64,000 bases of DNA from Chondrus crispus (Eukaryota > Rhodophyta > Florideophyceae > Gigartinales > Gigartinaceae): contig NW_005179052.1 in the NCBI RefSeq assembly GCF_000350225.1, forward strand, positions 136,321 to 200,320, read 5' to 3'. Made by a program: the position numbers and the translations under genes. Shown one piece after another: positions 21,178 to 31,459 of this stretch. The notes below the pieces were generated by a model, which did not search any database, was not told the origin of the DNA, and saw only the letters and a program-made list of their open reading frames with translations. The stretch's first letter is position 1, and each line of letters begins with the position of its first letter.

Positions 21178-24100
21178 TCATCCTGGTCTCGCGCATGCGG
21201 CTTGCTGTGGGAGGAGTTGTTTCTTCCTCCGAAAATACGTCACCACTGCGCCACGCGGTAATTGTTCAATTGGCTCCCATGTCGCGTCCTCGCTCGCGTA
21301 GCCATACCATTCTACTTTGAGAATTAATTTCCCATCTCGATATCCGTGGTCGACTATTTTCTCGATCACGTACTCCTGATCTCCAGCTCCTTCTTCGTGT
21401 TTACTGACAATTCCTTCCCCCTTCTGAAGATCTTCCAACTCGTCCTCTTCTGCCGGGTCTTTTGACTCGCATGAGTCTTGCGGAGTATCCGCTAACGGTA
21501 ACTCGGTAACTAGATCTTCAGGGTCCTCTCGCGGAGGCGTGTGTACATGGGGGCTACCCCCATTCTCGAAAACATTCCGTCCGTCGTCTCTCTCTGTCCC
21601 ATCAAGGAACCGTAGCGCTTGTGTTAAGCTGGTGACCGGCGCGAGGTCCATCGGACTCGGGGCTAGTTCCACCCGGTCTCGCAAAACGCCCTCTTCTTCG
21701 TCGCCGATGGCAATGGCGACTGTACCTTGATCAGACCTCTTCACTGCGTAGGGTCCCGTAGCGACTTGAGCAAGCTTGTGTTTTGGCTCGCTCGCCGTCC
21801 CTGGTTCCTTTCGTAGGAACACGTAGGATCCCACAGGGATGTCGTACTTCGGCCTGCGAAGTCTTGAATCGAAATTCCGCTTGTACCGTGCCTGTTCCTT
21901 GCGCATACTTTTATCGGCACCTCTCATCAAGCTCTCCAACCACGACTGCCATTTCAGGTAGTACGCTCGATTCGAGCTAAATCCTTCCAAACTTGGCTTT
22001 GCTTGTAACGCAATGCTTCTCGGCGCCCGAGCTAACACCAGCTCGAAGGGCGCGATGTTCGTAGTTCGATGAACTTGCGTGTTGTATGCGAACGTCACAG
22101 CGTTGCTAAATAAGTCCCAGTCCTTGGGATGCTCTCCAACATATTTTCGCAACGCGGAAGTCAGCGTGCGGTTTAACCTCTCAACTTGGCCGTTGGCTTG
22201 CGGGTGGTACGTAGTCGTGAACACACTGCGTATGCCGAGAATTCGGCAGACATTCTGAAAGAACCGGGCCGTGAACTGTGGTCCATTGTCGGACAGCAGG
22301 TTGACCGGCGGTCCGTACACGAATACCCAATGGTGAACGAAGGCTTGTGCGATGTGCGCAGCTGATATCTTCTTCAACCGTACGGTTCGTACCAGTTTCG
22401 AGTATCGACCGCTGACCACGAGAATATACCGATTTCCTCGTTTAGTTGTAATTAGCTCGCCGAGGATGTCGATGGCGACAAACTCCAGCGGAGCTTTGGG
22501 CGTGAGCAGCTTCATTTCCTTCGTGTTTCTTCTTAACTTCACCCTTTCCCGCGCACATGCGGCGCAATTCTTCGCGACTGCATAGCAGTCTAGGGCCATC
22601 GCAGGCCAGTAAAAATATCTTCTCAAAGTCTTGTAAAGTTTCCTGCCTCCCGGGTGGCCTGCCAATTTTGTGTAATGGCTTAACCCTAGGACACGGTCCC
22701 GTAACGATTGTGGTATCACCACTTGTACAAACTCCGCCGCGGTACGGCATGGAGTTCCTTCGAATTTCTCGGTCTCCATGCTGAAGGTTCTCACCTTTCC
22801 GGCTTCCATTTCTTCCTTGATGCGGTTGCGGAAGGGGTCGACGGCAAGCTCGCGAATGAGCTCTTCCGGAGTGACAGCTTGGAATTGATCGAGGCGATCA
22901 CGGGCGGTCCCCCCCTCAAGAGCGAGGATGTCGTCTAACGCGTCAAAACTGTCCTCGTCCCCCACTGTACCCTCGGCCGGTTCGGCCATAAAGCATGGAA
23001 TTTCGTCGTCGATTTCGTCGACGGTTTCTCCTGCGGTCCGTAATCTTGACAGGGCATCAGCTTGACTATTCGCCTTGCCCTTATTGTACTTGATTTCGAA
23101 ATCGAATTCCGAGAGGCGTAGCCTCCATCGGATTAATCTCCCGCCGGGGTCGGTTACGTTCATCAACCACCTCAATGAGGCATGGTCGGTATGCACAATG
23201 AAGTGCTCGCCATATAGATATGGTCTTAAAGTCTGTACGGCCCAAATTACCGCTAGACATTCTTTTTCTGATACAGAATAGTTTCTCTCGGCTGCGGCTA
23301 ACGTTCTTGAAAAGAACCCGATGGGTTTGCGTTGCACATCCGGGTGTGTTTGAAATAGTGCAGCGCCTATTTGGTAGTCGCTTGCATCGGTATCTACCGA
23401 GTAGGGTAGGTCCTTCTTCGGCAGCGCCAACACCGGCGGTGCCAAGATGGCGTCCTTGAGCTTATGAAAAGCTTTCTTGCACGGTTCGTCGAATCCTTCC
23501 CACTGGACCGGTTGTCCTTTCTTCAGTAGTTGGTTTAGAGGACGCGCAATTTTCGGATAATGCGGAACGAACCTGCCGTAGACATTGCAAAGTCCCAGGA
23601 AGCTTCTAAGCTGTGTTTGTGTTCGCGGGTACCGCATATGTTCCAACGCGGCGGTTCCCGCGACATCGACTTCTAGCGTACCTGGGCGGACGACGTGGCC
23701 CAGGTACTTGATCTTTTCCGCAAAAAATTCGCACTTGCGAAGCTCGAGCTTGACACCTGCCTTTTCCAATACGGAAAGTATTTCATCCACGTGCACGATG
23801 TGCTCCTCCCACGACTTGCTAAAAATTATTATGTCATCCAGATACACCAAACAGCATTTCCAACGGAACGGAGAGACCAGGATATCCATTGCTCTCTGGA
23901 ACGTCGCTGGCGCGTTGGTTAGCCCGAAGGGCATTCTTGAGAAGCGATACAGACCTGAGTGACACGAAGATGCGGTCTTGTCGCCGTCGCACTCAGGGAT
24001 AGGCATCTGCCAATATCCCGAGATCGCGTCCAACGCGGAGAAAACCTTGGTGTCACCAAGCGAGTCCAGACATTCATCCATGCGCGGTAAAGGGTACGTG

Positions 24101-24630
24101 TCCTTCACCGTTACTGCGTTTAACCTGCGGTAGTCTACGCAAAAGCGCATCGATCCGTCCGGCTTGGGCACTAATAAAACGGGCAACGCCCATTCTGACT
24201 GCGCCGGTTCGATGACTCCTGCTTCTAACACCTTCTGTACTTCTGCGTCATCGACCTCCCGAGCCCTTGGACCGGCTCGGTAGGGAGCTTGTGCGATGGG
24301 CCTGGTCTCCGGGACCAGCTCGATCCGGTGGACCGTGGTATTAATTTCACCATGGGTCCCATCCCACATCTTAGAGTACTTCTTCAACATCTGTCGGAAC
24401 CGCTCGCGCAGCCGTTCCGGAACGTGGCTCAGGTCGAGGTTCTCCACGTCCGGCGGTGGGGGCTCAATCCGCTGCTCCGGCTTCGACGATGCCGCCGCAG
24501 AGAGCCCACTCGACCGTTCTTCTGGCTGGTCCTCGCGCGCTTGCTCCGACGGTTCGCATCTTGTCTCGCCCTTAGGCGTCTTGGTAGAATTAGGAAAATT
24601 TTCCTTCTTGAATTCCGAGAACTTCACCAA
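21178..24630 (-). CDS. Second Ty3 element: Pol (RT, RNase H, integrase, chromodomain)
   Basis: 1,150 codons without a stop. RT: FCVDYRRLN, MPFGLTNAP and the catalytic YLDDIIIFS near residue 270. RNase H: DTDASDYQIGAAL near 405, with SEKECLAVIWA and HTDHASLRW. Integrase: HHCC zinc domain (HYTKLAGHPGGRK, CAACARERVK), then DDE residues in IDILGE, SDNGPQF and NGQVERLNRT. The last ~70 residues are a chromodomain with LKVEWYGYASEDATWEP. Unlike the first Ty3 element, integrase and chromodomain are fused in one frame, giving the ancestral layout. Two steps upstream (protease, gag) have frame changes, so the copy is probably inactive. Confidence 0.93.
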   Translation of the reverse strand: MVKFSEFKKENFPNSTKTPKGETRCEPSEQAREDQPEERSSGLSAAASSKPEQRIEPPPPDVENLDLSHVPERLRERFRQMLKKYSKMWDGTHGEINTTVHRIELVPETRPIAQAPYRAGPRAREVDDAEVQKVLEAGVIEPAQSEWALPVLLVPKPDGSMRFCVDYRRLNAVTVKDTYPLPRMDECLDSLGDTKVFSALDAISGYWQMPIPECDGDKTASSCHSGLYRFSRMPFGLTNAPATFQRAMDILVSPFRWKCCLVYLDDIIIFSKSWEEHIVHVDEILSVLEKAGVKLELRKCEFFAEKIKYLGHVVRPGTLEVDVAGTAALEHMRYPRTQTQLRSFLGLCNVYGRFVPHYPKIARPLNQLLKKGQPVQWEGFDEPCKKAFHKLKDAILAPPVLALPKKDLPYSVDTDASDYQIGAALFQTHPDVQRKPIGFFSRTLAAAERNYSVSEKECLAVIWAVQTLRPYLYGEHFIVHTDHASLRWLMNVTDPGGRLIRWRLRLSEFDFEIKYNKGKANSQADALSRLRTAGETVDEIDDEIPCFMAEPAEGTVGDEDSFDALDDILALEGGTARDRLDQFQAVTPEELIRELAVDPFRNRIKEEMEAGKVRTFSMETEKFEGTPCRTAAEFVQVVIPQSLRDRVLGLSHYTKLAGHPGGRKLYKTLRRYFYWPAMALDCYAVAKNCAACARERVKLRRNTKEMKLLTPKAPLEFVAIDILGELITTKRGNRYILVVSGRYSKLVRTVRLKKISAAHIAQAFVHHWVFVYGPPVNLLSDNGPQFTARFFQNVCRILGIRSVFTTTYHPQANGQVERLNRTLTSALRKYVGEHPKDWDLFSNAVTFAYNTQVHRTTNIAPFELVLARAPRSIALQAKPSLEGFSSNRAYYLKWQSWLESLMRGADKSMRKEQARYKRNFDSRLRRPKYDIPVGSYVFLRKEPGTASEPKHKLAQVATGPYAVKRSDQGTVAIAIGDEEEGVLRDRVELAPSPMDLAPVTSLTQALRFLDGTERDDGRNVFENGGSPHVHTPPREDPEDLVTELPLADTPQDSCESKDPAEEDELEDLQKGEGIVSKHEEGAGDQEYVIEKIVDHGYRDGKLILKVEWYGYASEDATWEPIEQLPRGAVVTYFRRKKQLLPQQAACARPG

Positions 24631-25383
24631 TGGTGATTTTGATCTCGAGCGCGGCCCTTGGGTGCGGTAAATAATTCTGCTACCACTTGGCCTTTTTGCA
24701 CCCTGACAGGGTACGTCCTAAACTTCGCAACGAGTAAACGAAATGGCCTGTCAGGCTCAACCTGAACGACACCATTCGTGCACGTCAACCCGTGCCTTTC
24801 GTACAACGACGAGTACGGCTGAACCACAACCAAGCCCGCCCTCTTCGAGGTGCATTCCACGACGCGTTGCGTCCCTGGCTCGATAGTCGTGGCTCTTGCC
24901 ACTTTTACCTTAGGGGAAAATCGCTCCCCCTTTCCATCATTCTCGTCCTTTCCCTGGACGAGATTCTTCTTCCCTTTTCTCGTCGAGAACCGCCTAACTA
25001 TCGGAACCTCCGAGAAATCCGCCAACTCAACCGTTTTCTTCCTTGGATAAATTGCTTCCACAAACCGGTCACAGTAGTCCGCGCCTAGAATTAGCGGGAC
25101 TGCTAGTTTTTCGCATACAATAAACTCGGCTGCGGCCACAAATTTCCCAAGCCTCACAGGCATTCTAACTGTGCCGAGAGTCCAGAGTGGCCTATTGTTC
25201 GCGTCGCCAATGTCTTGGGTCGGTCCGTAGGACACCCAACATTTCCATTCCTGCCGGAAGTTCCGACCTTCGAACCAAATTCGGTCCGGCACCTGTGTCC
25301 AACACGGACAACACTCGACTCATCAATCCGACCGTTGGTCCAATATCCGCGTAAACTTTGTAGTTTTTTCGTGCGAGGACCAA
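24624..25383 (-). pseudogene. Second Ty3 element: aspartic protease region, frame-broken
   Basis: The catalytic LDTGAGPNLV lies at about 25320 in the same frame as pol. Near 25230 the homology moves to another frame, through DANNRPLWTLG, CEKLAVPLILGADYCDRF and IYPRKKTVEL, which match the first element's DANGRPLR and CERLAAPVILGCDFNDKF. It returns to the first frame at 24624. Two opposing indels explain this. The segment LILGAD/VILGCD is the second conserved protease block. Confidence 0.8.
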
Positions 25384-25395
25384 GATCTTGTCAGG

Positions 25396-26058
25396 TCACT
25401 CTTGTCGCTTAACCCTGTACCAGGGCCTACGAATTTGATCTATCGAACGATCCTTGTCTCGACTTAGAATTTTCTTGACAACAGTCGGCTCCTTCGGCCT
25501 ACCCCCTATTTCAACTACCTCCTCCTCGAGGCCTTCCCTTCTTGCTAGAGGCGGGGATCGGGACTGAGTCCCGGACGCAGTACGTTGAACCTGCGCCTCT
25601 CGTGACTCCCTCGAGATTCCCTGCGGCTGCGGGTTCCTTCTCACGTCCGACGACGCCGGCCCCGCGGCGGGCCCTCTGAAGGGTTGGTTCGGCCTCGGCG
25701 TTGAAGCACTCCGCGTGCTCGCCGTCTGCGAATCGAACCAATTCTTGACCTTCAGATAACTCGTCGATGGTATCCCTAATCTCTCCATCGGAGACAACGC
25801 CTCATAATTTCCCAAAACTCGGTGCATTTCCCGGAGGGAAAGAATGCACGTTGGCGCGGCGTGTCCCTTTTCGTAACAGTGATAGCACACCAGTCCGTGC
25901 TTCTTGACGGGATATTGCGGCCTAGGTCCTCCACGGGCCGGCAGCCTTCCTTGATGTTGCCGCCTTCCTATCCAGCCTGGCCTTCGAAACGTTGTACCCT
26001 TGTCTTCCATCGGAATGCGCGGCGCCGGCGTGTGGCCGCGCCCCCGGAACATCATCAC
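25396..26058 (-). pseudogene. Second Ty3 element: Gag C-terminal zinc-knuckle region
   Basis: The region contains a canonical CX2CX4HX4C zinc knuckle (CYHCYEKGHAAPTC) around 25860-25900, in basic Arg/Gln/Pro-rich surroundings. It is in the same frame as the main gag ORF upstream, separated by a TGA at 26113-26115, and in the same frame as the protease start downstream, separated by one stop at 25396. The stops could be damage or readthrough sites. Confidence 0.75.
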
Positions 26059-26112
26059 AGGATCCGTGGGCTCTGAAAACGACTCCGTCGTGTATGCGGG
26101 CGTCGGTAAAGT

Positions 26113-27543
26113 TCACGACCCGCTTGCCTCGTAGTCCTCGTGTCCGTAGCCCTCCGATGGCTCAATAAAATTGCCTTCGGCTACCAATGCTCCTTCATAA
26201 TGATTTTCGCTACGTTCTTGCGCACCGCGTTCATCTGACGCGGAGATTGTTTCGGCTAAGTGGACGGCGGCGTGACCTTTACGACCGGGATAAGAAGCCC
26301 TCGGCTTCTTCCCCGCCCTGAACGTCGAAGGCGTCTGAATCGTGACCTTCTTGGTCTTCTTGTCCTTGGCGCGGCTCGCCGAGCCATGCGCCTTTGCGTA
26401 ATTTACCAATATCAAAAATGAGACATCTCGGTTATCTTGTCGATACTGCGAGACCATGGGCTTAATACTGGCATCTAGCCCCTCGATGAACATGGTCATC
26501 TGCTCCTCCATAGAATAAACATTCCCACAGCGAATACTCGCGTCTGTTAGGCGAATGTAAAGTTCCATCTCGTCTTCAGACGGTCTTTGCTGAACTTCTC
26601 GCAATGCGAGCACGGCTTGACGGATCGCCTCGTCGGTTGCGAAACTCCTCAACAACCACTGTACGGCCTCTGGACAAACGGACAACTTTCCGTGATGGGA
26701 CCCGGCCGTCTGAGACACAGAAGTGTACTGTCTCAAGGCGATGCCGCTTAGAAATTCGGGCAACAAGCGGATCGCTTGCCCCTCGTTCATTTCTTGAGTA
26801 TCAAACTCCTGAACTAACTTTGCCAAAAAATCCAACACAAGGGCCCCGTCCTCACCTGTGAACGTGTTGCCCTTCTTCGCCTTAGGCGGAATATCTCTCC
26901 TGATTTTTCGCACGGCGGTCCGCCGGGAACTTGACAAATATGTCTGCGGGTTCCGCAAGCGGTACGTTCGGTACGAAAGTAATTTCTTGAAGAGGTAGTT
27001 GGTCGGATTCAGCTCCTCCAACTCCTCCCATCGCGGCCCGCGCCGCGTTGCGACATGTTTGGGCTCCGCTTCCTTGTCTCTCCGCGAGGCGGACGAAGTG
27101 ACTCCGCCTCGTCTGGAGGAAATTTTCTTGCTTGACGAAATTCCGTTTCCGTCTTCTGAACGGCGTTCGGAATCGCCCGAATGGTTCGACGAACCGCCGT
27201 TACCATCTTCGGAGGGACCAAGCGACTCCGACTGTGAGTTGCGGTCCTCCGGATCGTCACTACAGTGACCCTTGCTTGTACGCCGCTTGTCCTTCTTCGA
27301 GGGCTTCGACTTGGAGCTCCGCTGACGAGTGGGCTTTTCCTTCTTCGACCGACGGTCGCCCTCTCTACCCGAGGGGAGCGGCTCGTCGTCCGATCCTTGC
27401 GGAGCTTGATCCGCGGCCTGCTCAAGGTCCTTGAGACGTTGCGCGGCGCGATCGAATCGGTCATCGATGCTTGTTCTAAATTTTCCTATGGAATCCAAGG
27501 CTTGATTCGCGTCGCGCCTCGCGTCCTTGACCGAAAGCTTCAA
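26113..27543 (-). CDS. Second Ty3 element: Gag capsid part
   Basis: About 476 codons. A Lys/Arg/Ser/Asp-rich N-terminal third is followed by a helical capsid-like region (~residues 185-385) with MFIEGLDASIKPMVSQYR, matching the FIEGFLPAIKQLV block of the first element. No ATG is present at the left edge of the frame. It opens out of the preceding coiled-coil ORF, whose frame it replaces by a -1 shift. The natural product is probably a frameshift fusion. Confidence 0.8.
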   Translation of the reverse strand: MKLSVKDARRDANQALDSIGKFRTSIDDRFDRAAQRLKDLEQAADQAPQGSDDEPLPSGREGDRRSKKEKPTRQRSSKSKPSKKDKRRTSKGHCSDDPEDRNSQSESLGPSEDGNGGSSNHSGDSERRSEDGNGISSSKKISSRRGGVTSSASRRDKEAEPKHVATRRGPRWEELEELNPTNYLFKKLLSYRTYRLRNPQTYLSSSRRTAVRKIRRDIPPKAKKGNTFTGEDGALVLDFLAKLVQEFDTQEMNEGQAIRLLPEFLSGIALRQYTSVSQTAGSHHGKLSVCPEAVQWLLRSFATDEAIRQAVLALREVQQRPSEDEMELYIRLTDASIRCGNVYSMEEQMTMFIEGLDASIKPMVSQYRQDNRDVSFLILVNYAKAHGSASRAKDKKTKKVTIQTPSTFRAGKKPRASYPGRKGHAAVHLAETISASDERGAQERSENHYEGALVAEGNFIEPSEGYGHEDYEASGS

Positions 27544-27917
27544 TGAAGCGAGGACCTCCGGCTCGATGCCGTCGGTCCCGTCGCCATTTTTTTCTCGACG
27601 AGTCCCACGGGCGCGGTCAGCTCTTCCAACGCCGTGTGGAACTCGGAATTTTGCAACTCAAGTTGCTTTTGCAATAGGGCTATTTCATCCTCGAGAATTT
27701 TCTTATTCTCTCGGTGAATTTCGCTGTCCATCTTCTCGAACTTCTCGTTGAGGTCATTCTTGTCGGCGGCAATCCCCGTAGGGGATTCTTGATCTCCGGG
27801 ATCCGTGGCCGTATTGGCCTGGCTCCGGGTGCGAGGACCCCTCAGGATCCTCGACGCCCGTGCCGATCCGCTCCCGCTCGCCCCGGGACCGACGTCCCCG
27901 GGTGCGCTTGTTGACAT
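27540..27917 (-). CDS. Second Ty3 element: leading coiled-coil ORF
   Basis: 125 codons from ATG 27915-27917. An N-terminal Gly/Ser/Arg-rich part leads into a Leu/Glu/Lys coiled coil (residues ~50-105). An A7 run on the coding strand (27587-27593, within GAGAAAAAAATGG) precedes the end. Slipping back one base there would enter the gag frame, which is open from that point. This is the counterpart of the ORF at 7520-8074. Confidence 0.7.
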   Translation of the reverse strand: MSTSAPGDVGPGASGSGSARASRILRGPRTRSQANTATDPGDQESPTGIAADKNDLNEKFEKMDSEIHRENKKILEDEIALLQKQLELQNSEFHTALEELTAPVGLVEKKMATGPTASSRRSSLH

Positions 27918-28011
27918 CGTTCGGCGTAGCGAACGAACCTAAAAAAGAAGATACGAACAAAAAAAGAGACTCCGTACCCAGACCACTTCCTTGTCGTAGA
28001 CAGAACTAATT

Positions 28012-28028
28012 CTAGGTCGGGAGACCAC
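28012..28028 (-). other. Primer-binding site of the second Ty3 element
   Basis: On the minus strand it reads TGGTCTCCCGACCTAGA, three bases inside the LTR end at 28032. It is the same sequence as at 7388-7404. Confidence 0.85.
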
Positions 28029-28031
28029 TTT

Positions 28032-28968
28032 TGTAGTGCAATGCGCCTGTCAGGCAGAGACAAAGGTCCGACGGTCCAACACAAACAACCACAACAAAAA
28101 CAACAACTGCCAACGGCACAGCGCTACGGAGTGTTCGAAGCTCCCTGTTCTCTTTAAGCGGGTTTGCGGCCCGCAGTAGCTCGGATCCCTGATAGGGGGG
28201 CAAAGAGAAGGGCCCAGCCTGGGATCGGTAAATGGTGGTAGAGACTTGTAGAGGCAACTGCTCGACGAGTTGGGAGGGGTGTCTAGGTAAACCTGGTCCG
28301 ATGGGTCGTAAATCCAATTCTCGAAGAGCGCCTTGTACACCTTATACCCTTGAAAAGGTCTTCGACGGGGACGTCGCAACGTAGCCCGTCGGGAAAGAAG
28401 AAAACGTAGCAGCGCTACATCTTCGTACTGCCCGATGGCAAAGTACCAACACCGGATCGGTCGCAACCAGATTACGATGGAACCAAAGCTGAGAAAAGCA
28501 CCACTGGTGCACCAACACAGAAGCCCGATGGCTAATGACGTCACGTTGCGGATCGCAATCCTACAAGGTGGGACCAACTCAAGATTAAGGGAAATTTGGA
28601 TAGGGAAGTAAAGGAAAATTGATAAGGAAAAAGGGGACCCCCGAGCGCAAAGGATAAAGTAATCTGTAGTTAAAGGGAATGTCTTGTAAAAGACGGACTT
28701 CAACCAAGGCGATATCAGACTCTGGCAACTCGGGTTACCTTTACTGACTTGGTCGTCAGAGGGCTAAGGTATATATCGCCCCGCCGGACTCACTACAGTA
28801 GCTCTCGGCGCTAGATCCTAAATCTAATCTAATGTTAGATAATTAATTTGTAACTAAATTAAAATAAATAATTAAAATAATAGTGTAAAATGAATCACAC
28901 TGAAGTCCCCGAATCCGGACCACAGTACCCCCCTGATGTCCCTTTCCCAGACCGGGTATTGCACTACA
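28032..28968 (-). repeat. 5' LTR of the second Ty3 element
   Basis: 937 bp. Read on the minus strand it begins TGTAGTGCAATACCCGGT, comparable to TGTAGTGCACTGTACTCGGT in the first element, and ends ATTGCACTACA next to the primer-binding site. A TATA-like GATATATACC lies ~195 bp in, after an AT-rich block, mirroring the other LTR. The shorter reading that ends at 28797 was rejected because it would leave TATA only ~25 bp from the LTR start. Confidence 0.75.
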
Positions 28969-30877
28969 TCCACTACATCCACTAGGGCCAACATCTTAAA
29001 TCAGTTACCTGCAAATCAGGAGGTACTTCCTGTACATCATAATGAAACCCCTCTAAGTCATGATGACAATCGGGTAAACAACCCATTGGAGTACATACCT
29101 CCTGCCAAGGTCCAGGTGCCTGAAACTCCAGAGGAAGATGATCCGATAGTTCAGATCGACGAGGTGAGTCATGAAGATCCGACAAATGAAACGGACAGTG
29201 CTCCAGAAGGAGATACTCGGTATCCAAGGCGTGAGAGACGTCAGCCAATTCGTTGGACATCTGGTTCAGCGAACGTTGCAACTGTGTCAATGGACGGTGA
29301 GTCACCAGAACCACTCAAGCTGGTCGACGCTAAGGCATCCGCTGATTGGCCTAAGTGGAGTGAGGCAATAGCTTCGGAGTTACGGTCACACCAACGTCAC
29401 AATACGTATGAAAGAGCGGAACCCCCAACAGATTACAAACCACTTTCCACACGGTTTGTATTCAAAAGAAAACAAAATGCAGATGGCACCTTGAACCGAT
29501 ACAAAGCTCGTCTTGTCGTAAAGGGATATCTACATGGACACGTTGCACGCATATATGCGCCTGTGGTTGACTTTAGTACCATCAGATTGGCGCTTGCAGT
29601 GGGACTAAGTCGTAATTTCTTCATACACCAGCTTGACGTCACCACTGCCTTCCTACATGGAGAAATGGATGAGCCCATATACATAACGTTGCCTATAGGC
29701 TTACAGTCGGTAATGCTGGGAAACCATATCAACTGAAGAAAGCACTATACGGCCTAAAACAGGCTCCGAGGCTATGGAACGACAAATGGTGCAAGGTCAT
29801 GACAGAGTTGGACTTTCAAGCACTTCGATCAGATGAGTGTGTATTCAAGCGCGATGGTACTTGGATTTTGCTCTATGTGGATGATGTGATTGTAATGAGT
29901 GCCAGCGAAGCTTCACTGCAATTCCCTTTTAACTTTCTTGAGTGCTTCTAGAAGCACTCAAGAAAGTTAAAAGGGAATTGATGTATCATTTGGAGATGAA
30001 GGACTTGGGTCCTTTGAGGCACTTTCTGGGAGTCTCATTTGTTCGTCATGCCACGGAAGCTTGGCTTTGCCAAGAACGCTATACGATTCAAGTCCTCAAT
30101 CGATTTGGAATGTCTGAATGCAGGCCTGTGTCTACCCCTATGGAAAATGCAAGCAGCTCAGCTGCATTAGCTGCAGGAAAAGCTCCAGATTAGACTCTTT
30201 ATCAGGAAGCCGTCGGTTCTCTACTGTACTTGTCAACTCGTACAAGACCGGACATATCCGCCGCGACAAGCATTCTCGCTCGAAGTTCTTCCAACTCTCA
30301 GCATCACCTTTGGATTGCTGTGAAACGCGTTTTTAGGTACCTACGTGGTACTACGGGATACTCCCTTCGCATTTCCGGAAAAGATGAGGAGCTGGTATGT
30401 TATTCAGACTCCGATCGGGCCAGCGATCGCAATGACCGAAAGTCCACAAGTGGCATACTTCTCCAGATGGGTTCGGCAAGTGTTGTTTGGAAGACGATGA
30501 AACAGAAGACAGTGACAATGTCTTCCACTGAGGCAGAGTATGTGGCTTTGAGTGAGGCCGGAATGCTTCTCGTCTGGCTCCGAGCTCTTCTTTCTGACTT
30601 TGATTGCGAACAACGTGCGCCTACAAAGTTAATGGAGGACAATCAGGGTGCGATTGTATGGAGCACGGAGGGCGTTCGAAAGGCGAAACACGTGGCTATC
30701 AGGCAAAACTTCGTTAAACAAATTGTCGAGGATGGACTCGCTCTCGTGGAGTACTGTCCCACCTCAGCGATGCGAGCGGATATTTTTACGAAGCCACTCG
30801 GGAGTATCAAATTCGAAGCTCAACGAGATACACTCGGTGTGTTTGGACTACCAGCCGATATACAAAGTAAGAAGTAG
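28969..30877 (+). pseudogene. Copia-type retrotransposon remnant (RT and RNase H)
   Basis: Homology starts in the linker between integrase and RT and runs to the end of RNase H. RT: YKARLVVKGY, QLDVTTAFLHGEMDEPIY, then after a frame change at ~29705 ALYGLKQAPRLW and LYVDDVIVM. The frame is broken by a 62-bp palindrome at 29919. It resumes with MKDLGPLRHFLGV and, after one TAG (~30192), SLLYLSTRTRPDIS. RNase H then runs through YSDSDRAS, SSTEAEYVALSEA and NADIF-like RADIFTKPLG. Gag, protease and integrase are absent because the left end is cut by the Ty3 LTR. A probable 3' LTR begins TGTTGATATTCC at 30878, preceded by the purine-rich AAGTAAGAAGTAG. Confidence 0.9.
29919..29980. repeat. Perfect 62-bp palindrome inside the copia RT
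   Basis: Two 31-bp arms with no spacer, meeting at TTCT|AGAA (29949/29950). The right arm is authentic RT sequence (coding LEALKKVKRE), and the left arm is its exact reverse complement. It inserts an inverted copy and stops the frame. Confidence 0.97.
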
Positions 30878-31459
30878 TGTTGATATTCCTTATATTCTCT
30901 CGTATGCTTTGATATCTCCAGATCTGTTTGAATTGATATTCTTTTCTACGCTGAATCTAAATGGTCCTCTCCCTCGTGGTAACTGAATAAGGCCGGTTTA
31001 CGAGAGGAATGATTTCTACGCTGGTTCAAGTACCTGTACAAGTTGCCTTACTTCTCTCGTAATATGAACTCCAAGCCGAACTAAGGTGTCTAGAATGTAG
31101 TATAGCCTCATAACTATTCATCTGGGCCACTTTTTACTGGTTTTTGCCGACCCACACTTCTGTGGTAATCTGCAAGCTGAACTTTGGGTATAACATAGGT
31201 AGCCACTCGGCTACGATGGACAGAGACAGAACATCATCAGTTAAGAAAGGAAGTCTCCGGTTCTCACACTGTGCTCAAGGGTCTATCTACAGTTCTCCGC
31301 TCAACAATCAGCAAGCCGATGCAGATCACAGCATATTCCGCAGGCACAACGCACAAAGCACAGCCGTCAGAATGGACGACTTCTAAGACGTCAGATTGGA
31401 CGACTTCCAAGTAATAGCCACAAATAAGACACTGATCGAGGAACTATTCAAGGAACTGC
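30878..31459. other. Probable copia 3' LTR start, then unassigned sequence
   Basis: TGTTGATATTCC at 30878 directly follows the RNase H stop and a short purine stretch, as expected for a copia 3' LTR. I cannot fix the other end. No gene is visible up to 31459. Confidence 0.4.

Larger units (their letters stand above)
21178..28968 (-). mobile_element. Second Ty3-type retrotransposon with chromodomain; 3' LTR not found
   Basis: Reading leftward: LTR (28968-28032), primer-binding site, coiled-coil ORF, gag, zinc-knuckle ORF, protease, and a 1,150-codon RT-RNase H-integrase-chromodomain ORF. It is clearly related to the element at 6736-18301 by gene order, primer and LTR ends, but is diverged. 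The LTR ends TGTAGTGCAAT on both sides as an inverted pair. Its 5' end directly abuts a copia remnant, so it probably inserted there. Its 3' LTR and the continuation of the copia element are missing on the left, implying a later deletion. Confidence 0.85.

Noticed and set aside
28032..28797. Shorter LTR ending at CACTACA (28797) for the second Ty3 element
   Set aside because: It would put the TATA-like element only ~25 bp from the LTR start. The reading to 28968 matches the start of the other Ty3 LTR (TGTAGTGCA...CGGT).
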